In this document: positions 44,501-58,900 of the stretch, piece by piece | Position numbering within the stretch: position 1 is the stretch's first letter | How the letters are laid out: each line of letters starts with the position of its first letter | Assembly (NCBI RefSeq): GCF_025370935.1 | Contig: NC_133477.1 | Coordinates: forward strand, 860,812 to 924,811 | DNA from: Choristoneura fumiferana | Taxonomy: Eukaryota; Arthropoda; Insecta; Lepidoptera; Tortricidae | DNA length: 64,000 bases | Direction: 5' to 3' | Translations under genes and position numbers: made by a program | The notes under the pieces: model-generated | What the model saw: the letters and a program-made list of their open reading frames with translations, nothing else | What the model was told of the DNA's origin: nothing | Database searches by the model: none

Positions 44501-46980
44501 TGTATTTTTATAACCGAATCTTGGTAAATATCCCGCGGGCCGCGCGCCGACACCTACACTTAACCAGCTGCGTGGTCGTGCTGCTTCCGTACATGCTAAA
44601 TACCGCACTTACTTAGTTATATAATGTACTTTACTTATCGGTATATGAAGTAGCACACTCACAAACGATTACATACCTAGCTTAGTTCGAAACACCGCGT
44701 CACATCCGGGGCGGCGTGCCTCTCTCTCGCACTAGTGGACGAGCCAGCGCGTGCGAGAGAGCTGCCGGCACGGCCCCCCGGTGTCCCCTCAGGCCCAGGG
44801 CTGGTGCGACCCTTAAAACTTACAATAAAACACCAATAAAACACTCAACGAATGATCCTGCCCCTGCCTCGTCGCACCAGCCTCACAGTCTCATCCTTTT
44901 CGGGCCACGCATTTGACAATAACTTATCGCTTGCGAGTCCCCATGTCGTTTCCGGTACATTGCAAATTCTCTTTACACGATACAAGGTTTCCTTCAACTC
45001 TTGCAACGAAACATATAAATGTTTTGAGTTCTTCAAATAGTAGGTATTTAATTTAGGTTAGTTTCTGTGTAGTTACATAAAGAAGGGCGTGGCTTGCGCT
45101 TCGTTAGAACGGCGACAGACCAACACATCGACTTCACTACGCTTAGTGCATTTTATTCGGCAAGATGCATAAGTAGTAATATGTACAAGTGAGGAGCGCC
45201 CGAACCGACTTACATCCACTCGGCTGTTTAACTTTCGACCTTACGGGTGTGCGTTAAAGTTTAAATTGGAACAAGTCTGTCTGTGGCGTGTCTCCTTATT
45301 CGGTGGAAGCGCAACGACCGCTAATCACACAGGAAATTGCTCCGACGCGTTTGTCCAAGCTTTACCCATGAAATTAACTAACTATAAATCTCATTGTTAA
45401 TAGCACATCCGGGATTTAATCACAATTTAAATATAATCAATATTAACCTCGTGTAGTTGGCGGAAACGTAGAAGTAAATTTTGGTTATTAAGTTCCGGGT
45501 GTGCTCTTAGTTCCGAGTAAAAACGTTAATTGTGAATTTGTTTCGACTTTACATCATGTCTAGCGTCCAACAGTCAGCGCGCGTCGAGGGCCGATGCCAC
45601 ACAAGCTAACAACGTTAGTAGACAATTAACTATCAGTAGTCCATCTCTGTCCTACTCCTCTCTTTGGAAAAGGAGACAGAGACGACTGGGCTAGCTGTGC
45701 CAATCGAATCGACAAGCGGTTGTTATGGTTTTAATAGCGCACCGCCGGCCAACACACGATTAAAATAAAAATATAAAGTATCAGAACTTTACCATTTTTA
45801 TTATACTTATTTGTATTTTCTGATTTAAATTCGGGTTTTATTCCGCGTACCTAGAGGTACCTAGACGGCTAACGACGACTGTGATCATGGCGCGTGCATC
45901 TCTGCCGAAATATCGAGCTTCTCTAAAATCAAGGTACGCGGAACGAAACCTGAATTTAAATCATAAAATTAGCAAATGGCCGCGATGGTCTAAAACATTG
46001 TGTTCTGTATTGGCGCCAGAGGTGCGCTAGAACAACTAACCTTGCAGTTATTAGTATAACATTTAATTTTATTTATATTTAACAATGCAACCGACCGACC
46101 TGTACGTTACCACAAAAGCTGAGTAAACATTTTAAATCTTCTATTAACGCTTAGGTCTGTTCTTTACAGTTTAGTTTGTGAATTACAAGTCCGAGTTCAG
46201 TATCATTGTACAGTCGATTCCTTTATCACTCTATCTAGTTCGTCGACTATACTAATTGTATATACATGGTAGTTCCAAACCGAGAGTGCAAATGTTTCCT
46301 CTCACTAATTCAGTTTAGCTTTAAATGCTGTGAGCCGAGTCTTTGTACACGGCGTGGGATACACAACACAACATTTCGAATCTGCAGACTATGTGAGAGG
46401 GAACACCTGTCACATTATTTTGTAGTAATCAAGTGGCTCACCAGCGCCACGCGCGGCGCGCCAGTGACATTTAAATTCCGTGAAGTAGAGTCGGTATTAT
46501 AAAAATATCTTTGCGTAATACTTGGGAATCTCTCGAGACCCATCTTTGTAATTCCGGACGCCATGGAATACTTCGAAGCTCGTTAGTAGAGTCCGTGAGC
46601 AATATTCAAGTTTATTTTTCAATTAAGCGAAAATTTTTGAAAAATATGACAAACAAGCGGTTCTTATTGTTTTTTTACTGATCAGAAATTTATCTTAAAT
46701 TTTATTAAAGTTTATAATTTTAGTGATTTAAACAAAATGTTTTTTAATATGTAAATTATGCTATTCAATTACAGTCTTATATTCGAACACGTCGTACACT
46801 ACAGTGATCCATTGTATCATTGCACCGCGTCGGAATAAGGTAAATTTCTACGCATCTTTCTGTAGTCGACTCGCGAGGCCTCGCCGGGCGCGCCCGAGCG
46901 AGCGGCTCGCACCCCGGGGGATGGTTCTAAAATTTTCGCTTATTAAAAAAGTAGTAGGGGGGGTGGGGGTGGGGTGGTGT
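41576..46980. other. 5.4-kb region without a supported gene
   Basis: It lies between the 5' end of the protease-like gene and the 3' end of TSC2. It has fewer recognised repeats than the rest of the window. Several AATAAA signals occur on the minus strand (for example at about 46697, 45145 and 43036), so part may be TSC2 3' UTR. Short frames at 43304, 43738 and 44374 have no motif and are not called. Confidence 0.4.
45821..45963. mobile_element. Palindromic MITE (TGATTTAAATTCGGG)
   Basis: TGATTTAAATTCGGGTTTTA with TTCCGCGTACCT, and inverse GGTACGCGGAACGAAACCTG with AATTTAAATCA. A partial copy with the same right flank (GTCTAAAACATTGTGTT) is at 52226-52308. Confidence 0.8.
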
Positions 46981-49900
46981 TTACGTGTAGTCGTTGAAGT
47001 CGTCCATGGCGACCTTGTTGGCGGCGTCCCCGGGCGGCGCGTAGGGCTTGGGGGCGCGCTGCGCGTGCGCGACGCGCTCGGCCTCGAGCCGGCGGCGCAG
47101 GCGCTTGATGTGTCGCAGGCGCTCGAGCGAGTTGCTGGCGTAGACGGCGCCGCCGAGCGCGAGGGACTGCGCCACGTGGGCCGCCAGCGCCGCGTGCAGC
47201 GCCAGCTGCCGGGCCAGCGCCGCGCAGCACGCGTCCGACACCACCAGCGGCACGCCGTCCAGGTGCGGCAGGAACTTGCCGCGGATCACCTCGTCCTTGG
47301 TCTTGACCTGCACGCGGTGCAGCGCCTGGCCGCCCGGCCCGCCCCCCAGGGGCTCCACCACCACGATGCACAGGTTCAGCTGACCCTAAGACACCACACA
47401 CCAACACGATCACATTTCTCATTTAGCGGAGAGGCCAGCTAATTTACCCCCTGTTTTACCATCCATTCAATTTATTTGACGAATAAATGTCATGCCGTCT
47501 TTGTTTATTTTGTTCGAATAGACGGAGACGGCATCACATTTATCCGTCAAATATGACGGATATGTAATGAATGGGTGGTGAAACATCCCCTTAGTGTAGT
47601 ATATTGTAACCGATATCCTCTCGAAATATCTCTATCCAATTTAAGTCACAACAAGTATGATTGGTTTTTTGGAGCCTTTTTGTATTTTTTATTTCAACTC
47701 CAAATTTGTTACTTTTACGGGTATCCCGTGAAACCATATCGAAAATACAAACTGAGACATGGATGCACAGAAAAACCAGAAAAAGAGACCAGCGCCGGGA
47801 ATCGAACCCAGGTCCTCAGCAATCCGCGCTGCGTGCTATAACCCCTACACCACCACACTACTACTAAAATACTTATGAACGTCAAAAAATGTACCACCGA
47901 TTTAGAAAAAGCTCTGTTAAAAAAAAATTGAAAAGCAACTCGACGTGGTTTATGTTTTCAAAATAAATCTACAAATGTTATTTAAACAAGGCTTGAAAAA
48001 AAAAAACAATGGTGTATACTTAAAACAGAGATCAGTATCTATCCAGCGCAGCGGTACCTTGATGGTGTGTATGGAGAAGTCCTCCCCGGAGTCGTTGTAG
48101 ACGATGCTGACGTAATCGTTGCCGATGTACTTGCGCTTCTCGTTGCAGGTGGGGTCCGCGGCCGCCGTCGGCATCGCCGTCGCCACGTGGAACAGCACCT
48201 GCGCACGCGCACAACACACCACGTGCTACATTTTACAAAATTTCGCTCGAAAAACATAACCCTTCGGGCAGTCGGGTAAAAAAACGCATTATCCCAGAGA
48301 TAAGACCAAGCTAAATTATCTCTATATGGCTAATCGTCTTGGTTGAAGCTGTTTCCAAAAATCTCAAAATAAATAAATATACAAGAAATGCGCGTTTATT
48401 ACCAAAGAAATTGGTCCGACCACTGAAAAAGCTAAATCGACTTATAAAATTTAACTTAGACTTTCATGTCAGTCAGATTTTTTTTCTGTGGTCCTACTAA
48501 ATTTGTCATTTGTAACTCATTACGAGGGACCATGTTTCAGAGAGTGTTTATCACGGCAACCCAGTGTACGCAACTTATAAGATCGTTACCAAAATTTATC
48601 GCGACCTCCTGGTGTAGTGTATTATGCCCATTTACAGTTCGGAGTGCATGCTTTTGCAATATGAGTACGTTAAAAATAATGAAAACGTATGTATGGCCCC
48701 TTAGCTTTGTTTTAGGTAGCAGGAGCAATACGGACCTGCATGACGTCATCGTGCCACACGTAGGTGTACCGGCCGTCGCGGCCGCCCTGCTCCAGGTTGA
48801 GGAACAGCGGAGAGGCGGCGCCGTCCAGCAGCCCGGCGCCCGGCCCCGCCAGCGCCACCAGCGTCCCGAGCTGCCCGAGGAACTCCGCGTACCTGCACCA
48901 GACACATTCACTTGTAAGCAAACACCAAACGCAAAACGCAGCTTTTGCATGTTTTTATTAGCCTCTCCCATAGGCTACCGAAATGCGGTGCGAATGCGGA
49001 ACAAAATGTCAAGAAGTAAACGAAAGACAAACTCGTCAGTTCAACTGGCCAGTTAGGTAGGTAATGGTAGTTACTGTACCCGCCACTAGCGTTCCCAGCC
49101 GCCCGAGAAGCTCCGCTTACCTCCGCTACCCTATACGCATTCGATAACAAACCAACTTCTTCATTCACATATTTTGACATTTTAACTGCAGTTTCCCACA
49201 AGCCGCCGCAATGCGGTGCGCTGATGGAGATAATTAGTTACAAATCGATTCACAAGACTTGGCACGAATGGATTGAACGAAAGTTATGTCACTTAGACAT
49301 TTTTGTAGGAACATGACAGATGCATGAAGTTTTTATATTTGTGTGAAAAGTATTCGAATAGGTAACACACAGATACTTTCATTCACTCATTCGATCCATT
49401 TGTGCCAGCTTTTGTGAATCGACCTGTACAAAGTTAAATTATGGCACGAAAACTGTCTCAAACTGAGCTGTCAACATTAGATTTTCACGAAGGATTTTGG
49501 CCAGCACTTTTTTAAACATCGCTACACATACAACACAACTAGTAAGGGCCCATTGTTTACCCATTTGGTTGAGAGTTTTAGTTTGAGAGATTAAATTAAC
49601 AAACTGATTACCTGACACTGCCGTATTCATTCTTTAATATTAAAACTTCATTGTCTTGTTGTCCTGGTCCGACGTAGAGCACGCCCACCTGCCAACACGA
49701 ATTACAGTCATTTAGCTAATTGGTACGTAAATTATAAAAACTTGTCATTCTCATTTAACGCTTTCCTTCTAATTAACTGGATCAGCTTAAGTAAGAAAAG
49801 TCTTCTTTTGTGATATTACTGTTTGGTTAGCTGAAATGGATTGAAAAAAAAAAAACAGAGTCGAGGTGCGTCATGGGAGACTACAAGCAACACTGAAGTT

Positions 49901-52900
49901 GGCAACGCCCATCGCTGACAAGTTTACGTTGTTACAGTCGCCTCGTGTGACAAATACTGGTGAGATATACTGGTAGTGAGAGGCCTGTACTCAGCAGTAG
50001 TGACAGGAGGCATGTGCCCAGCAGTATACAGGGTGGCTCATTTAGATCGGCCAGTGTGGAAAAGTCTGAAAACTATAAGACATACGAAGATCTGTTCTAA
50101 GGAACCATGTCACCGATTTTAGTAACAAGAATGCACTTTTAGTAACAAAAATGTATGAATGTAATTTTTCTTGGTTTCTAAGAAGAGATCGTATGTGTTA
50201 TAGTTTCAGACTTTCCCATACGGACCGATCTAAATGAGGCACCCTGTATATGGTGGCACAGGGTGGTGGGGGCTTGGGCGTTACCTTGTAGGTCTCTATG
50301 GGCGGCACGCGGTCCAGGTTCTTGATGGTGCGCTCGTGCTGCACGCCGCTCACCAGCAGCGGCCGCTCCGTCAGCGGGTGCAGCGCCATCGGCGCCTCGC
50401 CTGCGCAACCAACAACCAACCACTGCTTACCACACACACACACACACACACACACACAACACGGGCCGCTACTGCCTCCAACTAGGCATGTGGCGGAAGA
50501 CGATTTTTGAAGGCTCACATCGGCGGATGTGGCTGCCGATTTTTTAAGGTTTACACCCAGAAACGGGGACCTTAAGATTTTTTTATCAAAATATCGGTTT
50601 ACAAATAAAGATAGTTTTGAAAAGCTACTGTTTCGTTGGTGATATTGTAAATTCACTTGTTTTCATATATATTCAATTTTGAATATCTTCCCGCACCTAG
50701 TCTATATTTAGTTTGGTTTAAAACTTAAAAAGTCTTCCATTGGTTGGTTAGATCTTTAGAGCATGGGTTCTCAACCTTAACCTGCCTCTGTAACCCCTTT
50801 GAGAAAAGTGGTCAATCTAAAGAAGTGGGTGACACTATTTCTCGTGTACACGCCCATACAAACACATGCCAAACTGACAAGTTTCTATGGGCGTGTACAT
50901 GAGAAATCGGGTCGGTATTTCCATGTCGGTGTTATCCGGGCCGATAAATAATGTCACCCAAGAAGTGCACCCTCTTGAGTCAGTGTACATTTGGGGAAAG
51001 TGTGTTTTACGACCCTATAGGCACGTTGGAAGATGATACATTTTATGTTACAGATATATGACACCATCAAAACAAACACGACTGTATTACAGTTTGCCAT
51101 AAAGCACTTTTGTATTAAGTAGTGTAAACAAACAGTGTTACCTGGAACGGGCGGTGTGATGGGGTATGTACTGAGCCTGTGGTAAAGCTGCAGCAGCACG
51201 AAGGAGGGCGTGACGCCGCCCCCCCCGCCGCCGCCGCCGCCGCCGCCGCCCGCCGGCGCGCGCGAGGACGACGCGTTCTGCTCTCTGCCGGCACACAGTA
51301 CGCACGTTCAAGCTCCTCGACCATAAAGTCTCCTTTACTTTTTTCTTGTCACAGTGTTGGAATAATTTACGACAGTCCGTCCAACACACGAACATTGAAG
51401 AGTTACGTCTTTATATAATTAATTAGCTTTTGGTCGCGGCTTCGCCGCGTGGAATTCGGTAATCGCGCGCTGTTCCCTCTGGAACTGTGCAGTTTTCCGG
51501 GATAAAAAGTAGCCTATGTCACTCTCTGGCCCATAAACAATCTCTATGCCAAAAATCACGTCGATCCGTCGCTCCGTTTCGACGTGAAAGACGGACAAAC
51601 ATACAAACACACTTTCGCATTTATAATATTAGTACAGTATGGATAATCGCTAGATTTGACAAATAATGTTTTAGCATCACCACTACAAACATCGATACGT
51701 ATTTAAGTGTCAAAGAATTCTGTGTCACATTGCTTCGTCCGCGAGACGTACCTGTGTCTTCTGGTGGGGCTCATAACAGAGATGGTGTTTGACCGCTTCG
51801 AGCGGGACAGCGGCGGCAGGTCGTCCCGCTCGCACGCGGGCGCCGCGGACGCGGACGCGGAAGCGGGCGCGGGGAGCGGCGCGCGCGGCGCGGCGGGCGG
51901 CTTGCTGCTGTATCCTTGCACTATGCTGTCACTCGCCACCTGGGACACCGGGGAGTCAGGAGAGGCACACTATTTACACGCCCATAGAAACTGACATGAC
52001 TTTGTATGGGCGCGTACGCGAAAAATCGGGTCGGTGTTTCCATGTCGATATTATCCGCGCCAGTAGATTCACCCACAATCGCATTCGCTGCTTCTTTCTG
52101 TCAAACGGACGGATGAAGGTTAAAAAGAGACAGTGAATACGAAAACAAGAGCCCACGAGTTAGACCATACGGCCTAAATTGTCCCATTTAGGCTGTGCAC
52201 GCCTCCGTGTTTATATGTGAGACAAATTTTATGATTTAAATACGGATTTTGTTCCACGTACCTTGATTTTAGATAAAATTAGTAATGACTGCGATAGTCT
52301 AAAACATTGTGTTGTACCATCAGCCAAGTATGTGGTCTACCACCCTAAAGTTGATAATCGTTTGCATGTCATAAAACAATAATGCCAATAGACGTGCCTG
52401 TCAACTTGAAAGTTCGACTTTAGCGACATATTCATTTGATAGGAACTTGTTTAAAAATTGATAGACCACTTATTTGGCTGATGGTACCTGTTGCCGTTAT
52501 TAATATCGAGCAAAGAAAATTACGTTTGTTGTATGGGAGCCCCCCTTAAACATTTATTCATTTATTGCACCGAACAACTTAAACTCTTGGATTAATTTAT
52601 TCATAAAATTAAATTTATTTAAACATACTACTTATTTATTTAAACTACAATATGATCAAGTGTCATATAACAAAATTAACAAAGAACAATCTGAAGACGA
52701 AGCAGTCACCCTCACCTTGAAATCGTCAGCAGATTTTCAGTTACTTTTAACTTTGCACATTTTATGGTTTGAAAATTCAAACGTTTCTTGTCGAAATGGG
52801 TTACAAATTAAAGATTGTGACAGTATGTAGTTTTTTTTTTAATGAAGTATGATATAATACGTGTATTACCTTCTGGAGCGGGTTGGAGTGGGGCGGCGCG

Positions 52901-55900
52901 GCGTCTGCGCCTGCGCCGGAGCCTGCGGGCAGAGCTGCGGACTTCAGCATGTATAGTTTACAGAGCAAGGGCTATTATAATATAACCCTCATCTAGAGAC
53001 ACCACAACTCATTTTTACTATCGGAATTGGAACTTAATGTGAAAAGTTCGCACTCACTATAACTTAGGTCCTAATTTTGTGATAGTTTCCGCATATTTTG
53101 TTCGGATAAATAATGTGGTGGACAAGCCCTCATTGCCTTCTATATAAATCCAGTGCTAGCAGAGTTTTGCTTATAAGTGGTGTAATTGGTTGATGGGGTC
53201 CCCGTAATTTTATTATTATTTACTACCCCGAGTTTACCCGCGGCTTCGCACGCGTACATTATTCGATCTGGTAGTTACAGTTGAAATTCCGGTATTAAAA
53301 AAAAAACCCCTAGCAAATCCCAAAATTTGTACAAAATTTCATGACTCTAAACCCAGAGTTTGAAATTTCAAGATTGTATCCCTATCCCGTGGGAATATCA
53401 GAATAAAAAGTAGCCTATGTGTTATTCCAGACGTCCAGCTACCTACATACCAAATTTCATGACCCTAAGCCCAGTGGTTGTTATTTTAAGATTTTATCCC
53501 TATCCCGTGGGAATATCGGGATAAAAAGTAGCCTATATGTTATTCCAGATGTCCAGCTACCTACATACCAAATTTCATCCAACTCCGTCCAGCCGTTTTA
53601 GCGTGAAGGAGTTACAAACATACATACACACACAAACTTTCGCATTAATAATATAAGTAGGATTGTTATAGCGGCAATAGAAACACATTACTCCATCCAA
53701 CACGGGCCTGCAGTGGGGTCTATTGCCGGGCAGGCAGCGCTAGCTCGAGGCACCCTGGAATTGACCCAATGCCCGCCTGTGGGTTCATTAGATACCGCTC
53801 ACTGAGGGACAGCTGGGCGAACGGTGTACCAATATTAGGCCATGGTCTCCTATAAACGATATCTCGTCACAATGCTTACTAGAGATGAACTGGACGCTGT
53901 TTTTCAATTCTGAGTCAACCCACTGTCATCTTGCAATGCAATGTTATTTTTAAAATTCTTTTCTAAGGGTTGACATTGTATTGCAGAATTAATCAGGGTT
54001 GACTCACTATTGCATAACAGCGTCCGTTACTGTTCTGGTCTCTTTCACACGTCGATGTTGGCGTCTTGACGTCGTACGCGGCATTCCAACTCTTTGCGTC
54101 GCGTCTCTAGCTATTTCGAACCATTGCAACGTCAAGTCGTGTCGTGTCGTGTCATATACAAAATGGCGAGATTTTGACTGAAACGTCCTCGTCCATCGCG
54201 GACGTGTTGACCGCCTTGCGTTCAGACGTCGATCGCAACGTTGACGCAGACGTTAAACGTCGCATATAGCATAAAATAGGAGACCATAGCTTTACTAGGG
54301 TTAAGTTTGTGACCTTTCAGGTTCGGAACTGTACAAGCAGCTTACCCGGGTCTGAGTTGTAAGTCATGAGATGCGGGTGGTGCTGGGGCGGCGCAGGGGC
54401 GGGCTGGGGGGCGGGGCCGGGGCGGGGCCGGGGGCGGGGCCGTGCGCGAGCGGCGACGAGCCCGACATCTCCTCGGGGATGGCCTCGCACGACACTCGCA
54501 TGTCGCTCTTCTTCGCAGCCTTCTTCACAGCGTGCAGTGACATCGACGTGCTGCCGGTAACAACACCCTTAAGCTTTCTACCGTAATAACGTGACAGGCA
54601 AAAACATATCCTGTGTATTGAATAGTATGAGACAATACGTACTAGTAGCACGTTTCCTCACCAACCGTCGCCGACGCGTGTCATGTATGCGCTTGACTTT
54701 TCGTTCCCGAAACGTTCCTATTACGGTCATAGCTTTACTCATAGATACGGTGTAGCGGGTTTAGACCTTGAGGCCCGAATCCCACGGAAGCTACTACGAA
54801 CAGCTATGGAATGGAATTCGCTACCATCGTCGTTTCCACATCGATAAAACCTGGGACTCTTTAGGCTAGAGTGAATAGACTGTTACTGCACCTATGAAAT
54901 ACACATTTGGCCTCATTTGCGTTTTTCTTTAGGTGAGATAGACTCGGGGCAGTTTTTGTTAAAAAAAAAGAATGAAAGAAGAGAAAAGAAAAAAGAAGAG
55001 AGTTATGTTTTTTGAGTAGGGTAGATATAGCACGTGTCAGCTCGTTTAAGTTAAGCTTAAATTTGTATTTTGAGACTATCTGTGAGATCTTGCAATTGGG
55101 CATGTGTCACTATTTTCATAATTATTTTGTTTTATAAGCTGTTGGTTCTCCTTTAAATAAATAAATAAATAAAAGATTTCACAGCGCTCGTTAAAAAACA
55201 ATCAATTATCACAAACTGATTCAAACATTTATTTTAATATGAAAAATTGTTCGGCGATCGGGTGGGTTGGCGCCACGCGTTATAACGGGAAGTAGTTAGC
55301 AAGCCAAGAGCTGCTGGTTCGAACTCTGTCCGGAACGCTCAGAAAACGATTAAAAAAAACTTAGATTTCTTTGAGTAAACGTGCTTGCTAACAAATAATA
55401 CTCCACAATTTTGGTAGTCTAAGGAAGGTTTTTTTTTTTGTTTTAGCTTATTATGGTGGTGGTACCACAGATATAGATTACACTAGATTACGCAAATGCA
55501 TCTACTTCGCGTGTCCGAACCCCGACCAAACGTCGGGGTTGGCCCATACAAAGACTGACCGCTAACTGACTAATCATGACTAGTGATTGACTCGAGCCCC
55601 ACGGCGCGGGTGGATGGCGCATTTGAATCGATTTTGCGCACGGGGATTTCACATCGCTAATTCGCTCTTGAGACGTCACAGTATAAGTATATAAAAAAAG
55701 TGACACGGTTGGTTTTTATACAGATTGAGGTGTTTGCGTTATCCAGTGTAATCTATATCTGTGGGTGGTACTGACGTGGGCTCGGTGCTGGGCAGCAGGA
55801 TGAGGTCATGCGGCGCTGGCGCAGCGGGCGCGGGGGGCGCGGGGGGCGCGGGCGACGCGGGGGACGCGGGCGACGCGGCCAGCTTCCACGACGACGACAT

Positions 55901-58900
55901 CTCCGGCGACGAGTTGGAGCGCCGTACCGGGTGCCGGCTCTTGCCCTGACAAAACCAATGGTTATTTGTGTCACAAGCGAGCAAAATGGTGTATTTACGG
56001 CGAGGGCGTACATTGAATCCAGAATGTAGCGAAGGATTCTACAATAGAATCCTGAGCGTAGCGAGTGATTCTAAAGTAGAATCCTGAGCGTAATGAGGGA
56101 TTCAAGTGTTAACGCCCAAGATGAAAATAATTTTGCTCCCGAGTGGCTCATACAACTTTTCAATATTATTAAAGAATAACCAGCATAGAAAATGGCGTGC
56201 CTTTACAATTATCAACTTCAAAAAATGGCATTTGCAATAAAACGCTTAGAAAAGCCTTGAACAGAAAAGTTGCACTTTGCTCACTCTCGTCAGGGAGTAA
56301 AGTTACTTTTCTGAAGGAGAGGCGTGAAAAACATATTAACTCATTTGTTCATTCACTACTATTTTAAAATGAGTAGGTACTTTATGTAGCTGTCAGGGTA
56401 ATCATTCGACTCGACTCTCGTACCGACACTTATACTTGCTTGGCTTCTTTTACCGCCCGCAGTTCCTCGACTCCCTAAAAACCTACGGCCGCAGCCCTTT
56501 TCCCAAAAAGGGGCGGCCTGAGCCAGCATCGACATTCCCTCAAATGCACACATACACACATGTTATAAGGACAGTTTGTATGTTTGTTTGGGTCAGGAGC
56601 GAGCCCTGGTAATAAGCGGGGTTCCATACCTCTGGCACGAAAAGCAGGATGTCGTCGTCCCTCGCGCCGCGCACCGGCGAGCCCGGGATGTTGATGGGCT
56701 GCGTGCTCATCCTGCGGAAACAAAGCTCTTACTACCAGGGACGTCAACATTTTGATTAACATACAGTAGACTCATTTACATATTTCTTGTCCAGGTCATG
56801 TCTAGAGGTCATGAAGATTCTTCTCAGGACTCCGTGCCCATTATGGATTCACAGCTTCAAACTGTCTCCAAAGTCGAAGCACACGTTGGATTAAACATCC
56901 AAGACCCGAGAACGTGTTGACGTGTGACTTTGTCAAATCATATTGCATAAGGACAGTGAACGTGTTAAAGTAGAGTTGTGGATAACGCTCATTTTGGAGG
57001 CTTAAAGACTCGAGCCCTTAAGACCCTAGAGTCTTAAAGACTCGACTATATTTGACAATTAAATTGGCTTATTATACGCGTATAGATGCAACAAACCGTC
57101 TTTGCGGCCTTTGAGTCGTTAAGCCTCGAAATTAGCGTTTTTCACAACACTATGTTAAAGCCCTTATTTTTCGACTTCGGGCTTCAACGTCAAAGTCAAA
57201 ATATCTTTATTCAATTTAGGCTATAACAAGCACTTATGAATGTCAAAAAAAAATCTACCACCGGTTCGGAAAAACCTCTGTTGAGAAGAATCCGGCAAGA
57301 AACTCAACGAGGTATATATATTACGAGGTAAAATACGGACAAGAGTATTAGGCTTTATTTTTAATTTACCGCCCTAAGACACAATGTAGTATTACTCGTA
57401 CAGTGTAAACATGTAGAGAGCAGAGTGCATACCTGAGCGGCTGCGGCGAGCCGATGCAGTGCGTGGCGGCGTGCGGGGGCTTCTTCTCGCCCGCCACCAC
57501 CGAGTCCGAACTGCACACACAGAACAAAAACCAGAGGAAATGTTACAGCCCCGGATCTTACCGTAACCGCAGTGTATAATTTTAAATCTTGGTGACTTTA
57601 TTCGAAAAAAAGATAGAAACTTCTGAACCGGTAACAGAATTAGAACTTTACGAAAGCGGTATATTCTTATTATTATTATTCCCTCAATGGCGGCCTTAAG
57701 GCTTGGGCCAATGTCAGTTGCGATGACAGGGTTGCGGTTGATTCTGCAGAACGCCAACAGTTTGACAGCAGCAAGAAAATAATTTAGAAAAGAGAAAAAA
57801 AAAAGTATATTCTTAAAGAGTTTACAAAATCTGACAATGACGTTGACATGCCATTTCCTCTTGTCTGTCACTATTTTGTGGCATTAAGATTAAAACAATA
57901 CACTTGCGGTCTACTATAGGGGGGGGGGGTGGGGGTTCTCACCTGGACTTGTGCAGGTCCTGGTTCGCCAGCTGGGAGCCCGACGAGCCGCTGCGCGAGC
58001 GGCTCTCGCTCTCTGATGCCTGATAACACAAACACTGTACTTTGACCGGTCACGAGCGTTCATTTGAGACCCATTTCGCCTCAACTCGAGTCCATTTGGG
58101 TCCCAAGTGGGTCCCAAATGAACGATCGTGACCGTACATGGCTATCAAAATATGTTCGAGTATATTCTGCAATTTATTATTGATTATATCGTTGTCAAGA
58201 AAAATGCACCGCAAAATATTGGCACCAAAAAGGGAAGCGCGCTCTAGTTCGTGGCATCACAAAAAAATTGCACGGAAGTTTTTTTTTTATATCGTGTACA
58301 GTAAAACTACCATAAAGCCGAGTCCAGGTGATTTTCCCCGGGGAGGCGAGACAATAATTGAAATTTGTATGGCTGCGCTCGCGGCGGCCCGCGGCGCGCG
58401 CTCGAAAATGAATACAAATTTCAATTCTCGTCTCCCCTCGCCGGTGGAAAATCACCATCAGAATACTCATACTGGTGGTAAGAACGAGTTAGTTACATAT
58501 GTATCGACATTCTGCCTAGTCATTTGCGTGCCAGTACAAACCGCGCCAGGAGATTGGAGCTCGTTTGATTATGTTTTCTCGCTGGGAAACGGGGAGAGAG
58601 ACTAGCATGCTGATGCGTGCGATTGGAGTCTACCCAAAGGCAAGTGTATCGTGGAGTATTCATATTCAGTCATTTATTGCTTTAAAGAATTCCATGCAAT
58701 ACAATATAGTTCAATTCAGAGAAATACACTAATACAAAATTTCAAAAAGTATTCATTCTATTCTAATTTCACTACACATCTTTAGACTTCTCATAAATAT
58801 TATAAATAATGTCAAAAGAGGTACAATTATAATTTACAAAGTCTTTGGACTACCAGAAAATACAATAATGTATGTATGCAATTAAAAATTCAATTCAATT

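Noticed and set aside
46804..47442. 212-residue plus-strand ORF over the TSC2 last exon
   Set aside because: It is an antisense shadow of the GC-rich TSC2 exon, with no motif of its own.
48466..49056. 196-residue plus-strand ORF
   Set aside because: It spans a TSC2 exon in antisense and flanking intron.
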